Source: CAMDKS01 sp964402975 | Lineage (GTDB): Bacteria; Bdellovibrionota_B; Oligoflexia; Oligoflexales; RGVZ01 | Reading direction: 5' to 3' | Length of the DNA: 64,000 nucleotides | NCBI GenBank assembly: GCA_964402975.1 | Contig: CAYOEM010000002.1 | Location: 186,001-250,000, forward strand | In this document: positions 21,194-29,956 of the stretch, piece after piece | Position numbering within the stretch: position 1 is the first letter of the stretch | Layout of the letters: each line of letters begins with the position of its first letter | The notes under the pieces: generated by a model | Seen by the model: the letters and a program-made list of their open reading frames with translations, nothing else | Database searches by the model: none | What the model was told of the DNA's origin: nothing | Translations under genes and position numbers: made by a program

Positions 21194-24100
21194 TCAGACT
21201 GGCTTCTGCAGCTCAGGCAGATTCTCGTCTTTTCTAGGTTCAGTGATCCAGCCGACAAAACGGTCTAAGTGCCCTTTGCCTCGTCTAATCCAACGCTCAC
21301 TGATCACGGCAAACTCTCCGGACTCGACTAACAGATACAGAGCGGGCAACACCACAAGGGTTAACAAAGTACTCGTCAATAGCCCCCCAACCACGACCGT
21401 GGCTAAAGGACGCTGTACCTCAGCACCTGCACCCGTAGCAAGGGCCATTGGCAAAAATCCGAGGGACGCTACTAAAGCCGTCATGAGAACAGGGCGCAGC
21501 CTCAAAAGACACCCCTGACGAATCGCCTCCTTGAGCTCAAAGCCCTTTTGGCGCAAATCGTTAATAAACGTAATCATTACAAGGCCATTAAGCACAGCAA
21601 CTCCGCTGAGGGCAATAAACCCAACAGCTGCAGAGATACTAAAGGGCATGTGCCTCCAAGCTAGGGATATAATTCCACCACTAAGACCGAGTGGTACCCC
21701 CGAAAACACCAGGAATGCATAGTTCATGGACCCAAAAGCGCTGTACAGCAGCATTAAAATCGCCACAAAGCACAGCGGAACGACGATCATGAGGCGCTGC
21801 CTTGCAGCAACCATGTTTTCAAACTGACCGCCCCAGGTGATCCACTGCCCGGCTGGAATCTTGACTGAGGATTTAATGGCATCTTGGGCTTCGTTCACAA
21901 ATGAACCGATGTCCCGACCGCGCACGTTGGCTTGCACAACGATGCGACGCTTACCATTTTCGCGACTGATTTGATTGGGTCCTTCTACCTTCGCGACAGA
22001 CGTCAGCTGGCTCAGAGGAACAAAAGCTGGGCGATCCGTTTCAATGCGGTTATGGTTGTGACCTTTGAGAGCTGCCATCGACATATTTGGCAGCGGTACA
22101 GGGAGACTTCTAATAGCAAGTTCATCTCGTCTCACATTCTCAGGAAGCCTCACGACCAGGTCAAACCGTCTATCACCTTCAAAAACATTACCCGCGGCTC
22201 GACCACCTACAGACGCTGCTACGACGTTTTGAACGGACGCGACGTCAAGATTAAGCCGACCGATTTCTTCACGACGCATTTCAATGCCAAGCACAGGTAG
22301 ACCACTCGTTTGCTCAACTTTCACATCGGCGGCACCGCTAATTTGAGACAAAACCGTTGCCACGCGATTTGCAGTAAGCCTCATAGCATCAAAATCATCT
22401 CCAAAAACCTTGACCGCAACATCGCTGCGCACACCAGCGATCAATTCGTTAAATCGCATCTGAATTGGTTGTGTAAATTCAAGCGCCACACCAGGAATCT
22501 CAGAAACTGACTTATTGATTTCCGCAATGAGGATTTCTTTATCCTTACCTGAATCCGGCCATTTTGATCGATCTTTCAGGATGATAAAAGTATCCGAAAG
22601 ATTAGGCGGCATGGGATCACTACCAACGTCGGCTGTCCCGGTTTTGCTAAATACCCGGTCTACTTCCTTAAATTTCATGACCGCGTCTTCAACACGAAGT
22701 TGCGACGTCGTACTTTGCTCAATTCCGGTGCTTGGAATCCGAATGGCGTGCATGGCTATGTCTTTTTCGTCAAGTGTCGGTATAAATTCACTACCAAGCA
22801 TTAGAAAAATAGCCATCGAAACGGCGAAAAGTGTGAGGGCCCACCTAACGTATTTTTTTGGCTCACTCAAAGAACGATCAAGAATCGGCGCGTAAAACTT
22901 TTGGGCTGAGTGAAAGAGTTTACTTTCCTTCTCGACCACATTGCGCCCAATAGCTAGGGCAATGACAGCAGGAATATAAGTTAAAGAGAGCAAAAAGGCC
23001 GCGCAGAGGGCGAAAATAACTGTTAAAGCCATTGGCTGAAACATTTTGCCTTCGATACCCGTCAAGGCGAGCAGTGGAATATAAACAGTGATGATTATCG
23101 CCTCACCAAAAACACTCGCCTGACGCACCTCTTTAGTTGCAAGGGCCACCTCTTCAAGCCTCTCATCAAAGGTTAAAATTCGACCGAGCTCGTGTTGTTT
23201 TTCAGAAAGGCGTCGTAAGCAGTTTTCAACAATAATGACGGCTCCATCGACGATCAGACCAAAGTCGATAGCCCCAAGACTCATCAGGTTGCCCGAAATC
23301 TTACCTTGCACCATCCCGATGGACGTCATCAGCATAGACAATGGGATAGCGGTTGCCGTAATCAGGGCTGCCCGGATATTTCCAAGCAGTAAAAACAACA
23401 CAACAATCACCAAAATTGCACCTTCGGCGAGGTTCTTTGCCACCGTCTGAATCGTAGCGTCCACAAGCTTCATGCGGTTAAGGACAGGCTTCACACGTAC
23501 ATCAGGTGGAAGCGAATCAGACATATCTTTTAATTTTTGATCCACGGCTTGAGCAACGGTTCGACTGTTTTCACCCATCAGCATGAGGGCAGTACCTACC
23601 ACTGCTTCTCGTCCATTAGTTGATGCACTGCCGGTTCTTGGCTCCTCGCCAAATCTCACGGTAGCTACATCTTTAATTCTGATAGGCGTACCGTGCCGGG
23701 AACCTATAACAATTCCACCGATCTCCTCGACCGTAAGAATCCGTCCGTCGGCTCGCACTAGCCTGGCCTCGCCGTAATGTTCAATAAACCCAGCACCGAT
23801 ACTTGAATTATTACGCTCCAAGGCATCGATAATATCTTGAAAGCTGACACCGTAACCAATGAGTTTAGACGAGTCCGGCTCCACCAAATATTGCTTCACA
23901 TACCCACCGATGGTATCGATGCCGGCAACACCAGGAAGGCCCTTCAACTGCGGCTTAATGATCCAGTCCTGCACGGTACGCAGATAGGTAGCCCTCTCAA
24001 CCTCGGTCTTAAGCGACTGCCCCTCAGGGGTGATGTAACTGCCGTCTGCCTGCCAGCCTTTTAGCCCACCTATAGACTTGGCACCCGCTCCACTGGGATG

Positions 24101-24550
24101 CGCAAATTCAACCGCCCACATGTAAACTTCACCAAGGCCAGTGCTTATAGGTCCAAGTTTAAGCTCAACGCCCGTGGGAATTTGCTTGGATGCTTCGCTG
24201 ATTCGTTCATTGACTTGCTGACGAGCAAAGTAGACATCAACGTCATCGTGAAATACAGCCGTAATTTGTGCAAAACCATTTCGGGAAAATGACCTCGTGT
24301 TTGCCAAACCAGGGATACCAGCAAGGCTTGTCTCCAAAGGAAAAGTCACCTGCTTTTCCATCTCAAGCGGAGACAACGCAGCACCAGATGCATTAATAAC
24401 AACTTGCTTGTTGGTAACATCAGGGACTGCATCTATGGGAAGCTTTGTTAACGATATGGCTCCAAACAAAGCAACAAAGACAGTTAGAGCAATAACCATG
24501 TAACGCTGCTTGATCGAAAATCTAAGAATTTTTTCCAGCATTAAAAACAT
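21194..24550 (-). CDS. Heavy-metal efflux RND permease, CzcA/CusA family
   Basis: This is the inner-membrane proton-driven pump of a tripartite metal exporter. The 1118-residue protein has the RND plan of two sets of TM1 plus large periplasmic loop plus TM2-6. It opens 'LEKILRFSIKQRYMVIAL' and carries 'LPIDAVPDVTN', 'FPLETSLAGIPG' and the TM4 signature DFGLIVDGAVIIVEN at about residues 425-439. That DFG...VDGA...EN form is typical of HME1 (Zn/Co/Ni) pumps rather than Cu/Ag CusA; substrate assignment from it is an inference. It is ~70 residues longer than usual, partly from an insertion near residues 150-185. The ATG overlaps the adaptor stop (TGATG); an ATG three codons further is also possible. 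It is the central gene of the eight-gene operon. Confidence 0.93.
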   Translation of the reverse strand: MFLMLEKILRFSIKQRYMVIALTVFVALFGAISLTKLPIDAVPDVTNKQVVINASGAALSPLEMEKQVTFPLETSLAGIPGLANTRSFSRNGFAQITAVFHDDVDVYFARQQVNERISEASKQIPTGVELKLGPISTGLGEVYMWAVEFAHPSGAGAKSIGGLKGWQADGSYITPEGQSLKTEVERATYLRTVQDWIIKPQLKGLPGVAGIDTIGGYVKQYLVEPDSSKLIGYGVSFQDIIDALERNNSSIGAGFIEHYGEARLVRADGRILTVEEIGGIVIGSRHGTPIRIKDVATVRFGEEPRTGSASTNGREAVVGTALMLMGENSRTVAQAVDQKLKDMSDSLPPDVRVKPVLNRMKLVDATIQTVAKNLAEGAILVIVVLFLLLGNIRAALITATAIPLSMLMTSIGMVQGKISGNLMSLGAIDFGLIVDGAVIIVENCLRRLSEKQHELGRILTFDERLEEVALATKEVRQASVFGEAIIITVYIPLLALTGIEGKMFQPMALTVIFALCAAFLLSLTYIPAVIALAIGRNVVEKESKLFHSAQKFYAPILDRSLSEPKKYVRWALTLFAVSMAIFLMLGSEFIPTLDEKDIAMHAIRIPSTGIEQSTTSQLRVEDAVMKFKEVDRVFSKTGTADVGSDPMPPNLSDTFIILKDRSKWPDSGKDKEILIAEINKSVSEIPGVALEFTQPIQMRFNELIAGVRSDVAVKVFGDDFDAMRLTANRVATVLSQISGAADVKVEQTSGLPVLGIEMRREEIGRLNLDVASVQNVVAASVGGRAAGNVFEGDRRFDLVVRLPENVRRDELAIRSLPVPLPNMSMAALKGHNHNRIETDRPAFVPLSQLTSVAKVEGPNQISRENGKRRIVVQANVRGRDIGSFVNEAQDAIKSSVKIPAGQWITWGGQFENMVAARQRLMIVVPLCFVAILMLLYSAFGSMNYAFLVFSGVPLGLSGGIISLAWRHMPFSISAAVGFIALSGVAVLNGLVMITFINDLRQKGFELKEAIRQGCLLRLRPVLMTALVASLGFLPMALATGAGAEVQRPLATVVVGGLLTSTLLTLVVLPALYLLVESGEFAVISERWIRRGKGHLDRFVGWITEPRKDENLPELQKPV

Positions 24551-25587
24551 CAGTGTTCGTGCTCCGCTGAGCCCTTAGTTAATTCTGATTTCAAAAGAAA
24601 ACTTCCCGAAGTCGCAATTCGCATGCCTGGAGTTAATCCTTCCAGCACTTCAATTTTTTTGTCATCCCTGCGCCCGACCCGTACCGGAGTCGCTACTACG
24701 GAGTCGTCTTTTTTAACAAACACTGTCGGTACGCCAGAAATATCCTGCACTGACTCAGCATCCACCGTCACTGGAACTTCACTTTCATCAATGACAATCG
24801 CACCAGTCACAAATGTACCAGGACGCCATGCCATCTCGGGATTTGGCAAGATCACCCGAGCCATTGCGGTACGTGTATGATCACTGATAGTCGGCGCAAC
24901 ATAAGACAAAACTCCTTCCGCCTGTCTACCTGCCGTTTGATCCATGATGCGCACTCTTTGACCTGCCTTGGTTTTGGGCAAGTCTGCCGGATAAATATAT
25001 AAATCGACCCAAACCTGCGAGAGATCAGCCACGACAAACGCCTCATCTGTATTTCCAATCACCTCACCTAAGGCGACGTTTTTTTCGATAATGACGCCAT
25101 CAAGCTGGGAACGCATCTCAAACGGAGCAAGATTGGCGTTGTTTTCAAATATCGCGAGTGTCTCGCCCTTTTTTACGACATCTCCAAGATTTTTCAAAAC
25201 CTGCCGAACAACACCAGAAAACCTCGGAACCATGTGAGCTAGTTTGTCGCCATCAAGCTTGATTTCCCCAGGAACTTTAAGCTCCACAGCTAACTTACCG
25301 ATAGCAGCGTCGGCGAAGTTCACGCCGTGAGCGGTCAGTTCCTCTTCGCTTCTATGTATCACCTCTGCTTCATGTTGATCGTGCTCTAACTGTGCAAGTT
25401 TCCACTGCCGCCAACCAATGTATGAACCACCTCCAACAACACCAAGCAATAACACTCCGTATACAATCCGACCGATCCTAGGATAGCGGTGTAAGAAACT
25501 CGTGGATGCATGAAACATTCGAAGGCAGCCGTTTAGAGACGCAACGAACAATCTACTTAACCGTCCTAAGATTTTCTTCATCATCAT
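24550..25587 (-). CDS. RND efflux periplasmic adaptor, CzcB family
   Basis: This membrane-fusion protein links the RND pump to the outer-membrane channel. Its 345 residues have a membrane anchor at about residues 38-60 ('IVYGVLLLGVVGGGSYIGW'). A barrel-sandwich/lipoyl segment follows ('VELKVPGEIKLDGDKLAHMV', 'GVVRQVLKNLGDVVKKGETL'), then a beta-barrel ('VWVDLYIYPADLPKTKAGQRV') and a membrane-proximal domain ending 'LEGLTPGMRIATSGSFLLKSE'. The long alpha-hairpin is very short, as in some CzcB/CusB-like adaptors. The C-terminus 'EHEH' is the only His-containing tail. It overlaps both neighbours, czcC by 4 nt and czcA by 1 nt, so expression is coupled. Confidence 0.9.
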   Translation of the reverse strand: MMMKKILGRLSRLFVASLNGCLRMFHASTSFLHRYPRIGRIVYGVLLLGVVGGGSYIGWRQWKLAQLEHDQHEAEVIHRSEEELTAHGVNFADAAIGKLAVELKVPGEIKLDGDKLAHMVPRFSGVVRQVLKNLGDVVKKGETLAIFENNANLAPFEMRSQLDGVIIEKNVALGEVIGNTDEAFVVADLSQVWVDLYIYPADLPKTKAGQRVRIMDQTAGRQAEGVLSYVAPTISDHTRTAMARVILPNPEMAWRPGTFVTGAIVIDESEVPVTVDAESVQDISGVPTVFVKKDDSVVATPVRVGRRDDKKIEVLEGLTPGMRIATSGSFLLKSELTKGSAEHEH

Positions 25588-26879
25588 GACCCTCCTCCGG
25601 AAATCTCTTTAACTAGAAGCCTACGGCCGATTGTGTTCTCCAACCCAAACCTCTCGTCGTGCCAAGTCAGCAGAGAGTCAACATAACGGCGTCTGGATTC
25701 AATCGCCATGTCGATCGCAGCGGCGTAATCAAGCCCTGTTTTCACGCCAGCCCGATACTCGCGAGAGGTGGCTTCTTTGTATTTTGCTGTTTTTTTAACG
25801 TTATCAGACTCTGCGCGCAGTCTTTTCTCCATGAGCATCAATTTTCTAACATGTTGCTCGACCTTATTAAGTAATTCCGCTGAAGCCTCGCGAAGCTTTT
25901 CGTCGGATTGGCTTTTTCTCGCTATCGCACTCCGCCGCTCGTTAATGGTCGACAAACCAGAGAACACATCCAATTTAGCGGTCAAGACCAGATACGTTGC
26001 GGGAGTGTTTTTACTTGCTACTGCCGCTGTTCTCTCCCCCAATGGCAACCAACCGTTTCGAGCTTCAAAATCAACCTTAGGCAGGGACCCAGACAACCAT
26101 TTCGCCGTCTCCACATCTGACTTAGCTACATTGATGGCAGCTTCTTTTAGCGCAAATGCTTTTTCGTGGGCTTTACTTATAATTTGCTCGCCTGGCTCAC
26201 CAAGCTCATATCGAGGAATCTGGCCAGAAAATGTAACCGCTTGACCGATGTCGTGACCTAAAAGACGATTAAACGCAGCCTTCTCGATATCTAGAGCCAT
26301 TTTGGCATCAGCAAGTTCAGAATCGATTCTTGACTGTCTCACCTCAAAAGCAACGTAGTCACCTTCAGATGCCATACCAGCGCCGCGGCGCAGTCGAACA
26401 TCCTTCAAGGCTGCACCATTAAGCTCTGCGGCTTCGCCCCACTCTTTTAATGACTTTTGGGCACCAAGAATCTTGAAAAATCCCGCTTCGACTTCTAGCG
26501 CTGTCGAAAATTTAGCGGCTTGCAGTTCAAGCTCTGCTTTAGACGCTTCAAGGCTGGCTAACTGAACGGCACGCCTGTCAGCAAACCCGTTGAAGAGATT
26601 CCAAGATGCATAGCCGTAGGCAAGTCTCTCAGACTGCTCTCCATAAGCGGGCATCTTCTCAAACCCACTAGCAAAACCAATACGCGGAAGAAATTCAGAC
26701 CTTGCGACACCTCGATCCGCCTCGGTCTCTTGAACTTTCGCTTGAAGGGACCTAATACGCGGTGATCGATCAAGAGCAATTTCAACAGCTTTTTCGAGCG
26801 AAAAAGGTGCCTCAGCCCCTTTTAGGCAAACGGGAATGAGCCACCCAATTAAAAAAATGATTTTAGGGGATCGTCCCAT
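25584..26879 (-). CDS. Outer-membrane efflux channel, CzcC/TolC family
   Basis: This is the outer-membrane component of the tripartite exporter. The 431-residue protein has a signal peptide (~1-22), followed by the duplicated TolC-type helical/barrel arrangement. The first half opens 'FSLEKAVEIALDRSPRIRSL', the classic OEP start with conserved A...NP/SP, and the second half repeats the helix pairs ('AINVAKSDVETAKWLSGSLPKVDFEARNG', read in halves). No lipobox Cys is seen, unlike many OEP lipoproteins. The stop overlaps the adaptor start by 4 nt. The gene lies 26 nt after the beta-barrel gene at 26906. Confidence 0.9.
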   Translation of the reverse strand: MGRSPKIIFLIGWLIPVCLKGAEAPFSLEKAVEIALDRSPRIRSLQAKVQETEADRGVARSEFLPRIGFASGFEKMPAYGEQSERLAYGYASWNLFNGFADRRAVQLASLEASKAELELQAAKFSTALEVEAGFFKILGAQKSLKEWGEAAELNGAALKDVRLRRGAGMASEGDYVAFEVRQSRIDSELADAKMALDIEKAAFNRLLGHDIGQAVTFSGQIPRYELGEPGEQIISKAHEKAFALKEAAINVAKSDVETAKWLSGSLPKVDFEARNGWLPLGERTAAVASKNTPATYLVLTAKLDVFSGLSTINERRSAIARKSQSDEKLREASAELLNKVEQHVRKLMLMEKRLRAESDNVKKTAKYKEATSREYRAGVKTGLDYAAAIDMAIESRRRYVDSLLTWHDERFGLENTIGRRLLVKEISGGGS

Positions 26880-26905
26880 GATCTATTCGCCGCCTTTATC
26901 TAAAT

Positions 26906-27688
26906 TTAGAGAAAAACATCCGCAGCCAGCGTAACGCCGTTCCCCTTCCATTCAGCCTTCTTAGAAGCACCTGAGACATTGAAGACCCCAGCGCTTATTC
27001 CACCAAGAAAACTACTTTGCCCCGATAGAGAATAACGAAGGCCCCCGGAAAACTTTGTAACCGGCGACCAGCCACTTTGTGAAATGCCGTCTAAGTTGCC
27101 GGCCACCTGGGTTAACATCATGCCACTACCTAAAGAAATCCATGGGGAAACGCCAAATGAGGACTCGCCGTTGCCGGAAGTCCCAAGACGAGCGGTCGCA
27201 ATAACAGGTAAAACATGAGCTGAAATGTTATCTCTAAAATCCTGCTTCAATGATCTTTGATAGACCGCCTGAGCACCATCGTAGCCAAGATAAGAAAAAT
27301 CTAAGCCTGCGCGCGCTCGAATCATCCCGAACCAAACGGCCCCAGTCGGATGCCCAACCCAAACGGCCGGAGCAATTGCCGAAGATGCGCCACCACTAAG
27401 CGGGATCTCGAAATAGTCATTATGAGCTTTAAAGGTTTTAAATTGATGGAGATCAAACGAAGGTTCAATCGCTAGGATTTGGACCCCAACTTTTTCGATT
27501 CGTTCTGATTCAGTTGACGCGCCGTCTTGATAGGATTTAATGAGATTTGGATCGATACGCATTTCCGGCACTGGTGGCTCTGCCGGCTCTTCTTTCACAT
27601 TTTGCTTTTTACGGGCAAACGCCTCACCGGGAAAAGACATCAAAGCAGTAAAAATAGTCAAACCGCTGATTATATTTAATAGTTTCAT
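26906..27688 (-). CDS. Predicted outer-membrane beta-barrel protein in the RND operon
   Basis: This 260-residue protein has a signal peptide ending 'GEAFA', then a basic linker 'RKKQNVKEEPAEPPVPEM'. The body has the glycine/aromatic alternation of a barrel ('GAVWFGMIRARAGLDFSYLG', 'WISLGSGMMLTQVAGNL', 'FSGGLRYSLSG', 'FLGGISAGVFNVSG'), ending 'TLAADVFL'. It overlaps the end of the upstream lipoprotein gene by 4 nt (ATGA) and precedes czcC by 26 nt, so it is translated from the same message. It might help outer-membrane passage or sensing of metal; no family was recognised. Confidence 0.72.
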   Translation of the reverse strand: MKLLNIISGLTIFTALMSFPGEAFARKKQNVKEEPAEPPVPEMRIDPNLIKSYQDGASTESERIEKVGVQILAIEPSFDLHQFKTFKAHNDYFEIPLSGGASSAIAPAVWVGHPTGAVWFGMIRARAGLDFSYLGYDGAQAVYQRSLKQDFRDNISAHVLPVIATARLGTSGNGESSFGVSPWISLGSGMMLTQVAGNLDGISQSGWSPVTKFSGGLRYSLSGQSSFLGGISAGVFNVSGASKKAEWKGNGVTLAADVFL

Positions 27689-28983
27689 GGAGCTCCCCCT
27701 TGGCAGCGGCCTGCGCGGATATCTGCACCATTTGTTCCACTGGCCGTAAGTCGACCATCAAAACCATTGGACTTCAATGCACCAGTAATCGTCATTGGCT
27801 CCGTGTTGGGTAGTGTCCTACAAACGCCCTGAAATCGACCGCTGATATAGTCGAGGTCAACTTGATCGAGAACACAAGTAAAGCGCTCACTAGAATTATA
27901 ATCTCCAAGATAAAAAACCATCGATGCCTGCGTTCTGACATCGCCGTCACGACCCACATCGGGTGTAACAGTCATAGTTAGAGCCGCATGCTCCGGCAAG
28001 TTAGCCTCGCCGAAATTAACAAGGCAAACCTCGTGAGCCCCCGTCCTCGGCGCAGCAAGAGGTAACTGGGATCTAAACGTCCGATCCTTGCCAGCAACAA
28101 CAGTGCCCATGTGACCAAAAACAGCGGACGTCCATTCCCCCGACAAACTCCCCTGATTGAAAGTGAATGTAAAACTCTCGTTCACACCCTCTTTGCGGAG
28201 GGTCATTTTCTTGGAAAGCGGATGAAATTCCGGATTATCGAACTTCCAAACGGCAAACTCCATTCCGTCGGAGCCCCTGGCTAAACGCACGTCAACCGTA
28301 AATTTGACACCTTGGCCCGGAACGTTATTGGCTCTAACGAGTAGAGAAGCCGTAAAGTGCACCCCTCTGGCATCATCATCAGCATACCCAACATAACTGC
28401 CGGCCAACTGATCTTGCGAGCCTTCCGAGGGCGAATTACCGCCTCCACTATCCGGTCGCCGTCCATCGCCAGAACCTTTTTTTGACAGTGTCATTGTCCC
28501 CGTCATGCTCAGGGCAGTTGCTTGCCAGCCCCCACTGAAACCTTGCGGCTCAGTGCTCAAAGACAGCTGCATATCACCAAGCCGATCGTCTTTAACCACT
28601 AACTCTAGAACTGAACGCTTTGGATCAAATTCCCCGCTAGTAATATTCCAGTTATCGTAAGCGTCACTACCTGAGTAGATTCGAAGAAACCCAGATAACT
28701 GAGGCATCATGACAGGATCAATACCACCATTGTCATTAAAAGGTGCTTCAACGACATCAAGATGCAGCGACACTTGTTTTGAATTCAAGGAAAGACTGTC
28801 CATTGTGCCCGTGTAGTCACCCTTAATTGCCGCTAGCTCTCGTTTTTTTGTTTCAGCATTTAGACGAATCTGCTCACGCCTCACCTCGCGATCCGATAGA
28901 CGGGATCTGCCGCAAGATACGTCAACAAACATCACGACCAGCCAAAAAAAGATACCATACTTAAAAACGCTAATTGTCTTCAT
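27685..28983 (-). CDS. Lipoprotein with three GDYNSxE-type domains
   Basis: This 432-residue protein has a lipoprotein signal ending 'VMFVDVSC' (Cys24), then a charged helix 'RSRLSDREVRREQIRLNAET'. Three domains follow: ~53-165 ('GDYTGTMDSLSLNSKQVSLH'), ~190-300 ('LAGSYVGYADDDARGVHFTA') and ~310-430 with the full signature 'MVFYLGDYNSSERFTC' and a closing 'NGFDGRLTASGTNG'. A Gly/Ser/Asp linker separates domains 1 and 2. Cysteines cluster in domain 3 and can pair. Its ATG overlaps the stop of the preceding family member (TAATG). It is likely anchored at the periplasmic or outer face of the outer membrane; the function is unknown. Confidence 0.8.
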   Translation of the reverse strand: MKTISVFKYGIFFWLVVMFVDVSCGRSRLSDREVRREQIRLNAETKKRELAAIKGDYTGTMDSLSLNSKQVSLHLDVVEAPFNDNGGIDPVMMPQLSGFLRIYSGSDAYDNWNITSGEFDPKRSVLELVVKDDRLGDMQLSLSTEPQGFSGGWQATALSMTGTMTLSKKGSGDGRRPDSGGGNSPSEGSQDQLAGSYVGYADDDARGVHFTASLLVRANNVPGQGVKFTVDVRLARGSDGMEFAVWKFDNPEFHPLSKKMTLRKEGVNESFTFTFNQGSLSGEWTSAVFGHMGTVVAGKDRTFRSQLPLAAPRTGAHEVCLVNFGEANLPEHAALTMTVTPDVGRDGDVRTQASMVFYLGDYNSSERFTCVLDQVDLDYISGRFQGVCRTLPNTEPMTITGALKSNGFDGRLTASGTNGADIRAGRCQGGAP

Positions 28984-29819
28984 TACGGCGCCCTTGCCGA
29001 CACAGTGCCAACCAGACCATGAGAGTCCGTCAGAACGTTGCCCGAGAACACGCCGTCTTGGGACATTGTGCCCTTAAAAGTAATGCCGTAATTATCTGTC
29101 TTAGCGGTCAAATAGCGGCTATAGAAATTAAATTGAACGTCTGAAAATTTTAATTCCTCGTATTCATTACTGTCATAATCTCCCAGGTAAAATCTCACTT
29201 TGCCTGAAATTTTTGTTGTAGGAGGAGTGGTCGACGTATCTTGAGTCGTAACAAAGGACATGGAAATTCTCTCGGGCAAGTTTACTTCCCGATTGGTAAT
29301 TGTAATGTTACCCCGGTAGTACCCGGTCAATGAGCGAACTAGTTGTCCATTGCTCGGGGGCTCTGGCTGGGTGTTTTTGGATGCCTCAAAGCCTCCAAAT
29401 CTGGCACTAGCCGAGGCGTACCACTTACCATCAAAGCTTCCATCACTAAGGAGGTTACCAATAAGTGAGATGTCGTTTCTGTCGTTCTTAATGGTGACTT
29501 GGCGGGTAATCAAATTGAACGGACAATCATCAAACTCGTAGGTCAAGTATTCGTTAGAATTGAAGTCACCCAAGTAGACTTTCACGTTCGCTGAGATCTT
29601 AAGATGACCATCACCGCTGCTGACCGCCCGAAGATTAATTTCAGCAAACTGATAGTAATTTGAACCATCGTGTTTCAAGACGGCGCGGTAGAGACCAGCA
29701 ACACTATCATTCTCGGCAAACTGGGACGCACCATTAGAATCTGCAACGGCCAAGGCTTGCGTGCCTAGTGAATACACAGACAAAACAAAAGTCGCAGCGA
29801 TTACAGCAATAAAGCGCAT
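28983..29819 (-). CDS. Secreted protein with two GDYNSxE-type domains
   Basis: The ATG at 29819 is preferred because GGGGGGA lies ~5 nt upstream and it starts a signal peptide ('MRFIAVIAATFVLSVYSLG', cleavage after 'ALA'); the frame is open further upstream but that part is not signal-like. The 278-residue product has two domains: ~42-145 with 'VKVYLGDFNSNEYLTYEF' and ~155-270 with 'VRFYLGDYDSNEYEELKF'. Both share the layout 'GxYxG - amphipathic strands - Y(L/F)GD(Y/F)(N/D)SxE(Y/R) - FNxxxRxL - GxF.G - GxxGxxSA'. It is the first gene of the operon that ends at 18616 and is the cleanest example of the domain. Confidence 0.8.
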   Translation of the reverse strand: MRFIAVIAATFVLSVYSLGTQALAVADSNGASQFAENDSVAGLYRAVLKHDGSNYYQFAEINLRAVSSGDGHLKISANVKVYLGDFNSNEYLTYEFDDCPFNLITRQVTIKNDRNDISLIGNLLSDGSFDGKWYASASARFGGFEASKNTQPEPPSNGQLVRSLTGYYRGNITITNREVNLPERISMSFVTTQDTSTTPPTTKISGKVRFYLGDYDSNEYEELKFSDVQFNFYSRYLTAKTDNYGITFKGTMSQDGVFSGNVLTDSHGLVGTVSARAP

Positions 29820-29856
29820 GAAATCCCCCCAGGTGGTTATAGCTATCCGAGTATGA

Positions 29857-29885
29857 TTTCTAGTCGCCGCGGATGCTGGGGTCAA
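29857..29885 (-). promoter_or_regulatory. Candidate promoter of the RND/GDYNSxE operon
   Basis: On the minus strand TTGACC (29885-29880) and TAGAAA (29862-29857) are 17 nt apart, 38 nt before the first ATG (29819). The -10 match is moderate. Confidence 0.4.
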
Positions 29886-29903
29886 CCTATTTTAAAGGGA
29901 TTC

Positions 29904-29924
29904 TATTGAGAACATGTCTCAATA
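29904..29924. promoter_or_regulatory. Inverted repeat, candidate operator
   Basis: TATTGAGA and TCTCAATA form a perfect 8-bp dyad around ACATG, 18 nt upstream of the candidate -35 of the operon and 32 nt after the stop of the upstream gene. It lacks a T-run on either strand, so an operator is more likely than a terminator. Confidence 0.5.
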
Positions 29925-29956
29925 AAACTTCCCCAATATTTTCATGAATTTAAAAG

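Noticed and set aside
21066..21518. 150-codon plus-strand ORF over the czcA end
   Set aside because: It overlaps two well-supported minus-strand genes in antisense and encodes a basic, low-information sequence.
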